A stretch of 64,000 bases of DNA from Dendrophyllia cribrosa (GCA_024195265.1 JAJLRJ010000006.1:9868639-9932638); one strand, 5' to 3'; shown: positions 35,401 to 42,002, numbered from the stretch's first letter. Made by a program: numbers and translations. The notes: generated from the sequence alone by a model not told the origin.

Positions 35401-36350
35401 GGTCAACCTCATCGGATGCGTGGGGTGACAAGTTAAACTAAACTAAACTTTTATTTGGACGAACCATTAAATTTTGGGGGGGGGCGTGGGTTGAGCTTGT
35501 CAGTGTTCGATATTTTTACCTTCAGCTATCTCGCTGCACAATTGTTTTGCTAAAAATAGGTTTCAAGTTGGGCTTTCGCAGTTTCAAAATCGGGACGTTC
35601 CATTTTTTTATCCGCACCCCCCTAAAGATGGCAAGAATCCGAAGCCTCAATTTATTGTCGGCGCCCTTTGAAAAATAAAATCCGAAGGGTTAATTTTTTG
35701 TCGGCACCTTTGAAAAAAAGTCAGAAGGCTCCAAATTTTGTTGGCTTCTATGAAGAAAAAATCCGAACCCTCCTTTGCAAAAACACTCCTTCTTTAGGGG
35801 GGGGGGGGGGGGGGTGCGGATAAAAAATGGAACGTCCCATCACCCAAACCCCATCATAAACTTGTAAAATGGTCGGTCTCTCATCAAATGATGTCAAAGT
35901 CGCTACCTTATTCTGCAAACACTTCCGCGTGAAACATTACAAATCTCCGCATCTTAGCAAAATAGCGACTTCCTAAGGCGTAAATAAACAAGAACTTGAA
36001 AACGTTTTAGCTCAAAGTGCCATCTATAACAGAATTAGTAACGCAAGATAAAGTGGTGAAAATCGTCTGCGTTTTGTCAAGGATACGATGGTTCCGAAGA
36101 TATCCAAGTAGAGTCATTTCAGGTTGAGCATTTCGCTCTATAACCTAGAAAGAAACAAGAAAAATCTGAGTTTCACAAAGCGGCTGACAAGTCAAGAGGG
36201 TTTTCCATTATGTGGCAAATGAGTCAGTTTGCACTGAATGAAATGTTAGCGTGAATGAAATTGGCACTAGAACGTATCGCTCAGAATAAAATGGCTTACC
36301 TTTCTGCCATTAACAAAGAAACTAATCTCTTCACTGGTCGAAGAAGGCAT
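2344..36350 (-). CDS. XDH: Xanthine dehydrogenase, 32 exons, 3' end off window
   Basis: Molybdo-flavoenzyme that oxidises hypoxanthine to xanthine and xanthine to urate in purine breakdown, normally cytosolic, passing electrons through two 2Fe-2S clusters and FAD to NAD+. Thirty-two exons were placed by homology and GT-AG sites (coordinates in the three domain entries). They sum to 3318 nt, 1106 codons, with consistent phases. The start is the ATG at 36350-36348, followed by a short N-terminus ending FFVNGRK as in animal XDH. Active-site residues seen: Glu817 in GGFGGKETR, Arg895 in LERAIF, Phe929 in FRGFGG and Phe1024 in GISF, each 14 above mammalian numbering as I recall it. Aldehyde oxidases lack this Glu/Arg pair, so XDH is preferred. 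The final ~240 residues, including the catalytic Glu near human 1262, are not in the window. The intron after exon 3 has an odd acceptor. Confidence 0.95.
2607..3037. repeat. 28-bp minisatellite, ~15 copies, in XDH intron 31
   Basis: The unit is acatgtaaccggtgtcaag followed by cgcgggaaa, repeated about 15 times with small changes (tatccg for taaccg, aatcatg for aaacatg). It sits between exons 32 and 31 of XDH. The unit aligns base for base with part of the interior of the TA-flanked MITE at 13720-14005. Confidence 0.93.
3540..3919 (-). repeat. 71-bp tandem array derived from a tRNA-like SINE head
   Basis: Five copies spaced exactly 71 bp apart (ggtc[ag]gatgctctaacc at 3579, 3650, 3721, 3792, 3863). 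On the minus strand each carries tRNA A-box-like TAGCTCAGTGGTTAGAGCATC. Only the first copy keeps a B-box-like GGTTCGCTTCC. These look like SINE-derived pol III promoter modules, not functional tRNA genes. The array continues briefly after the inserted element, at 5078. Confidence 0.85.
3920..5077 (+). mobile_element. hAT-type transposon relic with 5-bp target duplication
   Basis: The ends are CAGGGACCGCG and its inverse CGCGGTCCCTG. The sequence tatac flanks both ends (3915-3919 and 5078-5082), fitting a 5-bp target-site duplication. It interrupts the 71-bp tRNA-like array. Inside are a hAT C-terminal dimerisation reading frame and a 30-base C run (5021-5050). At 1158 bp it lacks most of a transposase, so it is not autonomous. 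Confidence 0.85.
4341..4781 (+). pseudogene. hAT transposase C-terminal dimerisation fragment
   Basis: The frame encodes a segment with [21 protein letters not shown] and [17 protein letters not shown], the signature of the hAT C-terminal dimerisation region (ZMYM/KIAA1586-like hAT proteins). Catalytic DDE residues and the BED finger are missing. The first ATG is arbitrary, since the 5' part was lost when the element was deleted. No function is expected. Confidence 0.85.
5203..5340 (-). repeat. Second tRNA-like SINE head copy
   Basis: Minus strand again shows CTCGTAGTTCAGTAGTTAGAGCATC followed by gaccggtgtgcggaaggtcat, related to the 71-bp array at 3540. The B box is degenerate. In XDH intron 30. 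Confidence 0.7.
5489..5651 (+). mobile_element. PIF/Harbinger-type MITE, copy 1
   Basis: 163 bp with terminal inverted repeats GGGCCTGGTCGCACTACAGT, flanked by TTA at 5486-5488 and 5652-5654. A 3-bp TWA duplication is typical of PIF/Harbinger. It encodes no protein. Confidence 0.85.
5676..5838 (-). mobile_element. PIF/Harbinger-type MITE, copy 2, inverted
   Basis: Also 163 bp with the same termini, flanked by TAA at 5673-5675 and 5839-5841. Its interior is in the opposite orientation to copy 1, 24 bp away, so the pair forms a ~350-bp inverted repeat in XDH intron 30. Confidence 0.85.
6411..6820 (-). other. XDH intron 28, degenerate MITE pieces
   Basis: Two short stretches with agtgtgaccattcaaatga (about 6501 and 6774) match the interior of the MITE at 27509-27717. 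Nothing else recognisable. Confidence 0.5.
6995..7016. repeat. Poly-G run of 22
   Basis: Homopolymer G tract within XDH intron 27; potential G-quadruplex and sequencing-error hotspot. Other long G/C runs are at 5021-5050, 24868-24887, 35143-35160, 50628-50650 and 56492-56513. Confidence 0.9.
7588..8599. mobile_element. TIR element (TACCGTAAAATG ends) with nested MITE
   Basis: The left end taccgtaaaatgtcggttata and right end acttataagcggcattttatggta are inverted relatives. The interior has no transposase. A second element (7781-8142) is nested inside. Located in XDH intron 26. Confidence 0.65.
7781..8142. mobile_element. Nested hAT-like MITE with 8-bp duplication
   Basis: Inverted ends of ~50 bp (tggtggtgactagaatggat... 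and its inverse), flanked on both sides by CCTGGTTA (7773-7780 and 8143-8150). An 8-bp duplication suggests hAT-type insertion. It must be younger than its host element. Confidence 0.85.
9222..9461 (-). mobile_element. tRNA-derived SINE in XDH intron 25
   Basis: The minus-strand head resembles a tRNA: GCGGTAGTGTAATGGTTAGC (A box) and GGTGGTTCGAGCC (B box), followed by a tail containing CACCCAGGTGTATAAATGGG. It ends 33 bp downstream of the exon 25 donor. A functional tRNA is unlikely because the acceptor stem does not close and an unrelated tail follows. Confidence 0.7.
9562..9662 (-). repeat. 57-bp tandem duplication of an XDH splice acceptor
   Basis: Bases 9562-9605, covering the exon 25 start and its acceptor, recur diverged at 9619-9662. 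The second copy still has an AG followed by codons for VGKPV, like the true exon start, but then diverges. It is a decoy acceptor 57 nt upstream in the transcript. Confidence 0.8.
11060..11930 (-). mobile_element. Degenerate LINE 3' part in XDH intron 21
   Basis: Minus-strand frames contain [20 protein letters not shown], the Cys/His-rich tail found after the reverse transcriptase in many cnidarian non-LTR elements, and further remnants up to 11930 broken by stops. The 3' end is a (GTT)n tail at 11077-11095 (seen as caacaacaac on the plus strand). Confidence 0.7.
11932..12291. mobile_element. Tigger/pogo-like MITE
   Basis: The left end cagtcaactctctctaaga and right end cttatggagagtttagtta, with repeated ggtgtccgtcttagagag-type motifs, fit Tc1/mariner-Tigger relics known in invertebrates. 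The right end is degraded. No coding capacity. Confidence 0.55.
12593..12842. mobile_element. CCAAT-rich TA MITE, copy 1, right end lost
   Basis: It starts tagagcagttttcaattgag like the complete copy at 13718, but the right terminal repeat is missing. The remaining sequence stops within about 10 bp of the exon 21 donor (GT at 12846-12847). It contains several ATTGG/CCAAT motifs. Confidence 0.8.
13718..14007. mobile_element. CCAAT-rich TA MITE, complete copy
   Basis: TA, then GAGCAGTTTTCAATTGAGTG at the left and its inverse CACTCAATTGAAAACTGCTC plus TA at the right; TA duplication suggests a Tc1/mariner relative. The interior is imperfectly palindromic, with at least five CCAAT/ATTGG motifs and the segment ccaagcgcgggaaaac. 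Confidence 0.85.
15171..15425. mobile_element. GC-tipped foldback element, copy A
   Basis: It runs from ggggggacctcccacataaa to tttttatatgggaactcgtc and a C run, with internal ccctaagaggcacc and ccttagcggtacc motifs. A diverged copy of the family at 34836, 41762 and 49371. It ends about 50 bp from XDH exon 19. Confidence 0.8.
15681..15958. mobile_element. CCAAT-rich TA MITE, diverged copy
   Basis: Same ends (agagcggt... and ...cactcaattgaaaaccgctcta) and same interior order as the 13718 copy, with more substitutions and a damaged left repeat. In XDH intron 18. Confidence 0.8.
16660..16975. repeat. Degenerate G/T-rich minisatellite
   Basis: Loose repeats of gtaaggtggggtgg(g/a) spaced ~30-36 bp in XDH intron 17. 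Reading frames across it are repeat artefacts. Confidence 0.6.
16995..17060 (-). pseudogene. Rearranged fragment of XDH exon 17
   Basis: Minus strand contains GTCCCTAAGTATG and GGGGAGGCACTCTA, both found in exon 17 (17339-17456), but in reversed order and about 300 bp away in intron 17. It looks like the scar of a tandem exon-end duplication. No splice-competent exon is evident. Confidence 0.55.
17791..18237. mobile_element. TTAA-flanked foldback element, family 1
   Basis: TTAA at 17787-17790 and 18238-18241 flanks inverted ends AGTGCACCTAACCCCCAAAT. Most of the left ~190 bp is inverted at the right. TTAA duplication suggests a piggyBac-like or other TTAA-specific mobiliser. Its terminal AGTGCAC is shared with 31315-31813. 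In XDH intron 16. Confidence 0.85.
18289..28090 (-). CDS. XDH: XDH exons 8-16: FAD domain and linker
   Basis: Exons in transcript order: 28010-28090, 27232-27373, 26492-26659, 21432-21508, 21202-21298, 20974-21083, 19923-20119, 19099-19264, 18289-18378. The flavin-binding signature LVIGNTEIG is at about residues 265-273. [19 protein letters not shown] and [11 protein letters not shown] follow and match the mammalian FAD-contact segments around Phe337, Asp360 and Lys422. Exon 15 carries the [15 protein letters not shown]...SFFFKFYL segment. Exon 16 is the poorly conserved linker ending in TFQ, after which exon 17 starts with EVP. Intron 10 is about 5 kb because it holds a 2.6-kb satellite, and intron 13 holds a long polypyrimidine tract. 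Confidence 0.93.
18689..18836. repeat. Foldback element
   Basis: Arms accgtttcgca...ccagggcatcccataatga and tcattatgggatgccctggg...tgcgaaacgg pair around an AT-rich centre. Small MITE-like hairpin in XDH intron 15. Confidence 0.75.
19395..19565 (+). mobile_element. tRNA-derived SINE, plus strand
   Basis: agcagggatggcgctcgcct then caccaatgtggcccaggttc and aattcccagtctc (B-box like), followed by gtgggttgagtttgttgttc. The A-box region is shortened by a deletion after ggcgc. In XDH intron 14. Confidence 0.65.
20160..20890. repeat. ~730-bp polypyrimidine tract (CTCACCCCT-like)
   Basis: Almost pure C/T on the plus strand with words such as ctcaccccttgccctc and cccatcatcccctac. It begins about 40 bp upstream of XDH exon 14 in intron 13, where it is purine-rich in the transcript. 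The long open frames through it (up to 250 codons) are low-complexity artefacts. Confidence 0.9.
21850..21945 (+). repeat. Direct repeat left of the satellite
   Basis: atggcaaaaacattttccgc, agaacatggttttcagtt and gccaaatagcga recur at 25633-25730, on the other side of the satellite, in the same orientation. Together they bracket about 3.7 kb. Confidence 0.8.
22713..25315. repeat. Satellite of ~43-bp units, ~60 copies, in XDH intron 10
   Basis: The unit is gacactttgtgatgccagtc, atggagtagcgtgcacc, cccccag, with lengths of ~41-46 bp. Higher-order structure is visible: a block repeats at an offset of 259 bp (23291 and 23550) and another at 652 bp (24124 and 24776). A C run (24868-24887) interrupts it. 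Long frames through it encode [14 protein letters not shown] peptides only because of the repeat. Confidence 0.95.
25633..25730 (+). repeat. Direct repeat right of the satellite
   Basis: Partner of 21850-21945; about 90 bp of clear similarity ending near caggtcactcgct. The sequence after it runs to an A-rich end (25970-25985) after aataaaa, suggesting a retrosequence. Confidence 0.75.
27509..27717. mobile_element. MITE with TAACCCTTTCACTCCCA ends
   Basis: TAACCCTTTCACTCCCA at the left and TGGGAGTGAAAGGGTTA at the right, 209 bp, in XDH intron 8. Interior includes tggtgtgaccattcaaatga. A diverged copy lies at 42628-42833 and fragments at 6501 and 6774. Confidence 0.85.
28259..28850 (+). mobile_element. 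Deleted hAT element (CAGGGCTCGAAATTAA end)
   Basis: Left end cagggctcgaaattaac and right end ttaagctcgacccca are inverted relatives. A short frame ATSKIT-like (atgtctaaaataaccgcttt at 28547) resembles the start of hAT proteins and soon meets a stop. The 8-bp flanks agctaacc/agcttaca are only partly alike. In XDH intron 7. Confidence 0.6.
29160..29360. repeat. AT-rich simple sequence
   Basis: Runs of aatttaatta, ttagttaata and similar words in XDH intron 7; no coding or RNA signal. Confidence 0.7.
29489..36350 (-). CDS. XDH: XDH exons 1-7: two 2Fe-2S cluster domain
   Basis: Exons in transcript order: 36300-36350, 36087-36144, 34103-34199, 33168-33276 (or 33283 with a GT-AG acceptor that breaks the frame), 32458-32584, 31088-31149, 29489-29578. 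The first cluster uses Cys46, Cys51 and Cys54 ([11 protein letters not shown]) plus Cys76. The second uses Cys116 and Cys119 (QCGFCTPG) plus Cys151 and Cys153 ([10 protein letters not shown]). All are exactly three above mammalian numbering, which supports the junctions. Exon 7 encodes the variable Cys/Asn-rich linker that leads to the flavin domain. Intron 2 (34200-36086) carries U12-type splice signals. The product of these exons would carry electrons between the molybdenum centre and FAD. Confidence 0.93.
29698..30232. mobile_element. TIR element CAGTGTTCTTACCA containing a ribozyme-like motif
   Basis: The ends cagtgttcttacca and tggtaagaacactg are inverted. The interior carries a hammerhead-like core at 30020-30092. 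No transposase frame. In XDH intron 6. Confidence 0.75.
30020..30092 (+). ncRNA. Hammerhead-ribozyme-like motif A
   Basis: CTGACGA (30034-30040) fits the core CUGANGA, hairpin GTGCG/CGCAC follows, then GAAA (30059-30062) and a short loop to ATA/GGAG. Flanks ttgtaaaac and gttttacaa, and ctcc/ggag, can pair as stem I. Cleavage is not shown by sequence. Confidence 0.5.
31315..31813. mobile_element. TTAA-flanked foldback element, family 2
   Basis: TTAA at 31311-31314 and 31814-31817 flanks AGTGCACATGAAGTGAAATT and its inverse. 499 bp, no protein. Shares only the tip AGTGCAC and the TTAA target with 17791-18237. In XDH intron 5. Confidence 0.85.
31921..32294. mobile_element. MITE with AGGAGTGGCGAATGGTA end and ccgagac repeats
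   Basis: The left end aggagtggcgaatggta is inverted as taccattcgccacccct at the right. The interior is dominated by repeated ccgagact/gagacc words. In XDH intron 5. Confidence 0.75.
32932..33124. mobile_element. Small hAT-like MITE
   Basis: Ends cagggctca and tcaagccctg are inverted relatives of the CAGGGCTCGA hAT tips. Degraded; no clear target duplication. In XDH intron 4. Confidence 0.5.
33655..34000. repeat. Two-copy ~170-bp tandem duplication in XDH intron 3
   Basis: aataccaataaacactgtcc through gtggtcaaaa is present at ~33660 and again ~169 bp later, with about 95% identity by eye. It lies inside the intron whose acceptor is atypical. Confidence 0.85.
34836..35163. mobile_element. GC-tipped foldback element, copy B
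   Basis: Starts cccgggggggactcccatat and ends atatgggagtccccc...cccggg, with gacgggggtgctcgtc at the left and its inverse at the right. TTCCACT flanks both sides (34829-34835, 35164-35170). The interior holds repeated ccctaa..ggtacc motifs. In XDH intron 2. Confidence 0.85.
35592..35838. mobile_element. MITE with GGGACGTTCCATTTTTT ends
   Basis: Left gggacgttccatttttttat then ccgcaccccc; right the inverse. Inside, aaatccgaa-type words recur four times about every 45-55 bp. A G run (35797-35814) lies near the right end. In XDH intron 2. Confidence 0.85.
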
Positions 36351-36908
36351 TTTGTCACTCAAACTGGCGGCACAAAGCTACAATAAGCTTACATCGAAAG
36401 ATGACCAACAAACCCCGGGCCTTGCGGCGAGTACGAACACGCGGTGAAGAAATACGAAGGCAAAATGGCGAAAACAAAAACAAAATGAACGTCTCTCCTC
36501 GTTTGCTATTCAAAAACAAGATATTCAACTTTTGCTGCCTTGAGCTCCTGTTACTACTTGTGTAATCAGTGATTCCTAAGATCAAGAAACAGAAGTAAAC
36601 TTTACGTTATGGGATAAAGCTAAATCCCTACCAAAGCAAAGAAAAGCACTGGCCAATCAAAGTTCGAAAACACACTAAATACATTGCAGGGGTGGGGATG
36701 GAGGAGGGACCCTATGTCTACCCCTGGTAAGGAGTTACTATTCATTCCTGAGATAAATATTTTAAAAATTCCTATTTGCAATTTTGTATTTTCGATTCTA
36801 TGACAACGTTTCTGCGGGTAGATGTATGACTCACTTGAAAAACTAAATAGAGAGCAGGACATATTTATATGCATAATAGATATAGGAACTGTGTAGCGCC
36901 AATCGTAT
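36351..36908. other. XDH upstream region
   Basis: This stretch should hold the XDH promoter. The first 120 bp are relatively CpG-rich (ccgggccttgcggcgagtacg, acgcggtg), but I see no TATA box at a convincing distance. The rest shows no recognisable element. Confidence 0.4.
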
Positions 36909-37091
36909 CAAATGAATATGTTTAAAAAAAGTTATAAAAGCGCTTTTGAAACTAAATGTTCAGACGTTTCGGGACTTCTGTCCCTTTCTCAGTGAATAGC
37001 CTATTCACTGAGGAAGGGACAGAAGTCCCGAAACGTCTGAACATTTAGTTTCAAAAGCGCTTTTATAACTTTTTTTAAAAATATTCATTTG
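36909..37091. repeat. Perfect-looking palindrome of two hammerhead-like units
   Basis: Arms of about 90 bp pair almost base for base around 36998. Each arm carries a hammerhead-like unit; only the plus-strand one has the full core. The arrangement recalls head-to-head ends of Penelope-like retroelements. Confidence 0.8.
37003..37045 (+). ncRNA. Hammerhead-ribozyme-like motif B
   Basis: CTGAGGA (37008-37014), stem II GGGAC/GTCCC with an AGAA loop, GAAA (37030-37033), then CGTC before TGAA, which can pair with TTCA just before the core. GTC is the classic cleavage triplet. The opposite-strand twin has CTGAGAA and is probably inactive. Confidence 0.6.
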
Positions 37092-37149
37092 ATATATATA
37101 TATATAAACGAAAAAAAAGCAAGGCTGATTCGACAGTGAAGGAATATAA

Positions 37150-37210
37150 TGTAATTTATCCAATATTTCAAAAGGCACGGCCTTTCTTCTTCAGGGTATT
37201 ACAAATAAAT
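37150..37210 (-). ncRNA. Hammerhead-ribozyme-like motif C
   Basis: Minus strand: CTGAAGA (37188-37194), stem GAAAGGC/GCCTTTT, GAAA (37166-37169), ATT then GG; GTAAT and ATTAC flank as a possible stem I. The last stem pair is G-T. Confidence 0.45.
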
Positions 37211-38780
37211 TATATATATGCATGCGCGCTGGCACATGGCACGCACGCATATTTTCGCTGATTTTTGCAAAACTTAAAGAAGCCTGAAAACGGTGAAATG
37301 AAAACTTCTGTTAATTAGTAATACGGTTTTGGGTGAATAAAGTATCGAAATTTTCAGAGCACACTGAGTCCGCGAAAGAAAAACGCGCCTACAGACGAGC
37401 AATAAAACAATTAGTGGCCAACAAAAAGATTGTCAAATTCTAAATTGTGAAATAAAAAGTAAAATAAAATTGTAATTTGTTAAGATTTTCCAACCTGGTT
37501 TTGCTTAATTCCTGTTGGTACCTCTTTTTATGTTTCACGATTCAAAATAAATCGCAAACCGGCACGTACATTGTAAAACAATTTTTTTCGGAAAAGTGAC
37601 ATGTGTCACTTGCCTAGCCTATGATGGTATATTTTTTACATTTTTTTATTTATATTTATATTATTTATATTATTGTGCCTTTTTGTCACGGCCGTGGGTC
37701 AGAGCCCAAGCCCGTATAATTCACCATGGCTTTTTTATCTACCACAATGTAACCTCTTCCAACCCGAACCTTTCCAGAACGTATCTCAACAAAGCTTCCA
37801 GTCAGCTATATGTAAATTATAAACAACGTTCAGAGCCCAAACAGTACAATCCACAAGGGCTTCGAATTTCGCTTTGGTGACTAGCAAGAAAAGCGAGAGC
37901 TCTATAATGGTTGGGATTCCCATATTTCAAGTGTGAATTTTCAGACACGGCTATTAAAAAGTTCCATTTCGCTTACCAGCGTGCCATTTTGCACGGCCAC
38001 ACTTCTTTAATTGAATCAGTTGAATCGCCGCGCGCCACAGTTTTTACCGTGCAATATAAGACACTATAAGACAAAAAAAAATAATAATGAGGCGTGCATC
38101 GTCACATGGTGCTGCCGTGTTAAAGAAATTTTCTTTTGTTTACCCTACTTGCCGCAGCTTTCACTATCAACTCGATAGGCTTATCCTAGCTTTATAATGT
38201 ATTCTCTTTTATGTTACTGTTCCCGTTCGTTTCGCTCACTCCGCAGTAAATACAAAATGCCAAATAGAAATTAAATTCCTTAATGATATTCACAGAGGAA
38301 AAAAAGAGAAATCATTTTAAAAGAAACAAAAAATATATATATATTAATTCCTGGCCTGAGATAAAAATTAATTCATTTATTTAATAGCAATTTGTTTGTA
38401 AGAAATATCTGTTACATTGCAAGGTCATATATGCGAGCAAAATACCTCTGCGAATATCATTAAGGAAATAATTTCCTATTTGGCAGTTTGTGTTTTGTGA
38501 TAACAACGTTATGTCTAACGTGACAAGCTGAAAGGTGTTGGTCTACAATCGAAACATCTTCGGATCTTCCTCGGAAATCTCCGGACATCTTCGGACCTTT
38601 TCGGAAAATGATTGGAAACGTTCGTACAACCTCAAGGATAGTATTCGGAGGATTTTCGAAATCTTAGAGGAGATATAATTTTTTCTTCTCGTGTCAAGGC
38701 AACTTGATCAGTCTCACCGAGATGTCATCTGATGTATTATCTTATCGTTTTTGCCAAAGTAAAACTACATACCAATGAAT
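37211..38780. other. Intergenic, no feature recognised
   Basis: AT-rich, with short simple stretches (atatat at 38331-38344, ttatttatatt near 37646). Frames up to 94 codons show no known domain. I see nothing supportable. Confidence 0.5.
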
Positions 38781-39064
38781 AGGTGGCATCAGAAACCCAT
38801 AAGTGGGTACGGTTGAAACGTGTAACTCGCATTCACAGCTTCCGAATGTTCATTTTTTGCTTTAGCACCATATTTGGAACCCCCTCGGTCCCTCGAGATT
38901 GGAAGCAAGTTGTTCTAGCGAATTGATTAGTTAACATTTTTATCTTGATTTTCCAAATATGGCTGTAACAACTTCTTAGCAAATTGAATAATTGGAAGCT
39001 TGTTAGTGAAGCGTATAAGAGACAGTTGCACGTTTCAACCCACTAATGGGTTTCTGGTGGCATA
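38781..39064. repeat. Inverted repeat with aaaccca-gaaacg hairpins
   Basis: ggtggcatcagaaacccata at the left and tgggtttctggtggcat at the right are inverted; both contain a hairpin followed by GAAACGTG. It resembles motif B's palindrome but without the CUGANGA core, so it may be a decayed relative. Confidence 0.6.
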
Positions 39065-39219
39065 GAATTTAAATTACAAGGCTTAAAGCCTAGTGGTTGC
39101 CTAGTTTAGCTGGCCTTTTAGGTGAGCGCAGAGGTTTCCTGTTTCCTGATCTTTCCTTTGCCTCACCTCCGGCATTTTCCGCGTGAAACAAAGGAATAGG
39201 AGACATCTGCGCGTAGCTA

Positions 39220-39519
39220 CAATCTCGGACGGAATAAAATGAGAAATAACACCTCCCCTCCCCCCCATTCAGTGATGGATTCGAGAGAAAACCAAAACGC
39301 GCCATTTTTCCCATCACTGAATTGGGGGGAGGGGTGGTATTAATTTTTCATTTGAAATGTCCAAGATTGCAATCTCGGACGGAATAAAATGAGAAATAAC
39401 ACCTCCCCTCCCCCCGATTCAGTGATGGATTCGAGAGAAAACCAAAACGCGCCATTTTTCCCATCACTGAATTGGGGGGAGGGGTGGTATTAATTTTTCA
39501 TTTGAAATGTCCAAGATTG
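39220..39519. repeat. 150-bp exact-looking tandem duplication of a hairpin unit
   Basis: caatctcggacggaataaaa begins at 39220 and again at 39370. Each unit is itself palindromic (cacctcccctcccccc...attcagtgatgg against ccatcactgaattggggg). Near identity suggests a recent duplication, or an assembly duplication. Confidence 0.9.
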
Positions 39520-39520
39520 T

Positions 39521-41072
39521 AGGCTTAGCACAGGGAGCCCACACAAACTGTGTGACCGTGCGTATTTTATATATCGAAAAAGGTTCACTTATCGTAATAT
39601 ACTGTGATGAATATTTATATATAAGATCAAAATAAACGTATTTTAACCTGAAATGTTGTGTGTTGTCGTTCACCTAGTATAGAGTTTGTCTCTCTACAAA
39701 ACGCTCAGGTAGACGTTCAATGCAAAACCCTTCAAATCGCTTAAATTCACCGTTTTTAGCTACAAGAACGACAACACACACATTTAAGGTAAAACTAGTA
39801 GTAATCATAGATTATAGTGCGTCTCCATATCCCGTGGCACCTCGTCTTGACCTAGTACCTCAGTTTCATGAATTGATTTAGCCACTGTTTAAAAGGGCTA
39901 TGTCGCGAGATATGTCACGCAGGCAAAAACGTGGGGCCGACATCAAACAAATCATTCACGCTATCGCCGTGGGATCGGGCAAAATCCTGCCGTGCTGTGT
40001 ACTCCGAAAGGTCTCAGATTTTTCCGACGTATAAATAGTATATTTGTCTTGATTTCATTTCGGTTATTTCTCCGATTCTGAAATCATACTCCGCCTCAGT
40101 ACATGTACTAATACCGGAACCGGAAATGAGAAATTTCCGAGAAAGCCTGAAAAAGTGCTCCCGTGATAAACTTCTTGGACACCGCGCGCGAAATCGACGT
40201 TTAAGTCACGCAACATTCAACGTCAATTTCGCAGGATTTTTCGGATAAAATTACAACTACCAGTTGCAAGTAAGACACAAGACTATTGAATGTAATTCCT
40301 TTATTAGCTAGACAAATTTTAGTTACAAAACTGCGAAATCTTTAGTCGCAAATGCGCCCGATACAGGCGCAATTTCGAGCACTGCAAAGTTATTAAATCT
40401 GCGTTCGCCCTGGCGCGGACGGTCAGTGAATTATTGCTTCAAGACATACAGCGAATTGCACCGTACCGTAGAACATCGCGAAGAACGACGTCGGTATTTA
40501 GGTGAAAGCTTCCCCAATCAGGCAGAGAACCACAGCAAAATCAAGATATAACATTCAAAACATACCAGAACGGTAGCGAGGAAAATCCGATAACTTCTTG
40601 CTTGATTCCAAAGAGACCCAACAACTTACTTGGTCCGGAGAAGAACATTCGTCCAATTTTTCCACTGCGTACTTTTAGTAGGCATTGAAATATTGAGCCG
40701 TACGATTCCAAAATCGGGAAAATATCCGAAACTAAGTCAAGACAAATAGATTATTCACATGTGACATTTCGGAACTCCAGCTCCCCAGGATGATGCCTGA
40801 TTTCCACGCGCTAAGCATGCTGGATACTATTGTGACGTTTCAACATGGCGCAGATTTGGTACCGACACTTTTCTCGATTCGTTCCAACTAGCCGACAAGA
40901 TTAGGAAGCGTCTCCTTCGTCGACGCAAATACGTTTATTTCGATCTTATATATGAATATTCATCGCAGTATATTACAATAAGTGAACCTTTTCGATATTC
41001 CCATAGATTTCCTCTAAATTTTAAAATACGAAAAGTCGCACAGTTTGTGTAGGCGCCCTGTGGGCTTAGTAA
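39521..41072. mobile_element. Long-TIR non-autonomous element, 1.55 kb
   Basis: About 120-bp arms: cacacaaactgtg...gttcacttat...atatataagatcaaaataaacg on the left is inverted at 40925-41072. The interior has no transposase frame. It lies directly next to the duplicated hairpin unit. Confidence 0.75.
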
Positions 41073-41761
41073 TAGTTCCGGCTCTCTAATGCTGTCATAT
41101 GTCCCCGCTACTTACTGGGTATAGTATTGTTCTGAAACTGATTTTGTAACTCTTCAAAGAACTGCTATATTTGGCTAATGAATCAGTTAAGACTGACAAC
41201 ATGATGCCAAATCTGTACCAAGACCTCTGTGCCAGGGACAAAGAAATCATCGGCCTGACGGATTCCCAAACTCATTGATTTAATAAGCGTGACCGCATCT
41301 TGTTCACGGAATCTAACAATCAACCGGCAATTTCAAAGGAATATCATTATTAAACTCGGCATGCCCTTGACATTCAATGGCTTTGAGTACTAAAAATATC
41401 TAGAGTAATTTGCAAAAGGGCGGTTGAGTAATGCGTTAGTCTTTTTCAGATAAAACCTTTTATATCTTTACCCGACTGTTGAATAGAATCGTCTATCAAA
41501 ATTATAGGCTATTTTAGGCCAATTGATTGGCAAAAATTGTGTATAGACCCTCTATCGTTTGATAGTCTACGAGAGACGACGTGTTTCCGACTTCCATTTC
41601 ACCTGCCGCGAAACAAGACTTCTGCTCTCAGAGTAGGCAACATATGCTTGCCGATTGCTTTCACGTGCAAGCCGCTTCCTATCCGTTTAAAATTAGGAAT
41701 GGGAAACGGAAGTAAGGGAAGTGAAGAACGGGGATTTTTTAAAACGGGAACCTGTCGGCCT
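41073..41761. other. Intergenic, no feature recognised
   Basis: No convincing coding, RNA or repeat signal. An 82-codon frame (41537-41785) overlaps its antisense frame and the next element, so it is not called. Confidence 0.5.
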
Positions 41762-42002
41762 CCCGGAGGGGGCACTCCCATATAAAAATGACGGGGTGCT
41801 CGTCGTACCTTTTAGGAACAAAATGTGTAGATTGATGCCACGGCTTAGGGTGCTAAAATCTAAAATGACCACCGAAAATAATAAAGAGGGGTAACAATTT
41901 ATTTGCGCCACGGCAATCAAACGACAATCTGGGGCCTTTTAGGGTGTTTATCGAAAATCTTCAACGAGCATCCCTGTCATTTTTATATGGGAATCCCCCC
42001 GG
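41762..42002. mobile_element. GC-tipped foldback element, copy C
   Basis: cccggagggggcactcccat at the left, tatatgggaatcccccccgg at the right. Shortened interior keeps gtaccttttagg-type motifs. No clear target duplication. Confidence 0.8.

Larger units (their letters stand above)
34200..36086 (-). other. U12-type (minor spliceosome) intron 2 of XDH
   Basis: The donor reads GTATCCTT, the U12 consensus. The sequence before the acceptor contains CCTTAAC (plus-strand 34210-34216), matching the U12 branch-point core, about 11 nt before CAG at 34200. The U2-type donor consensus is absent. The junction joins ...LRNH to [10 protein letters not shown] in frame, as in other XDH proteins. U12 introns are rare and slowly spliced in animals, so this intron could limit XDH expression (inference). 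Confidence 0.8.
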
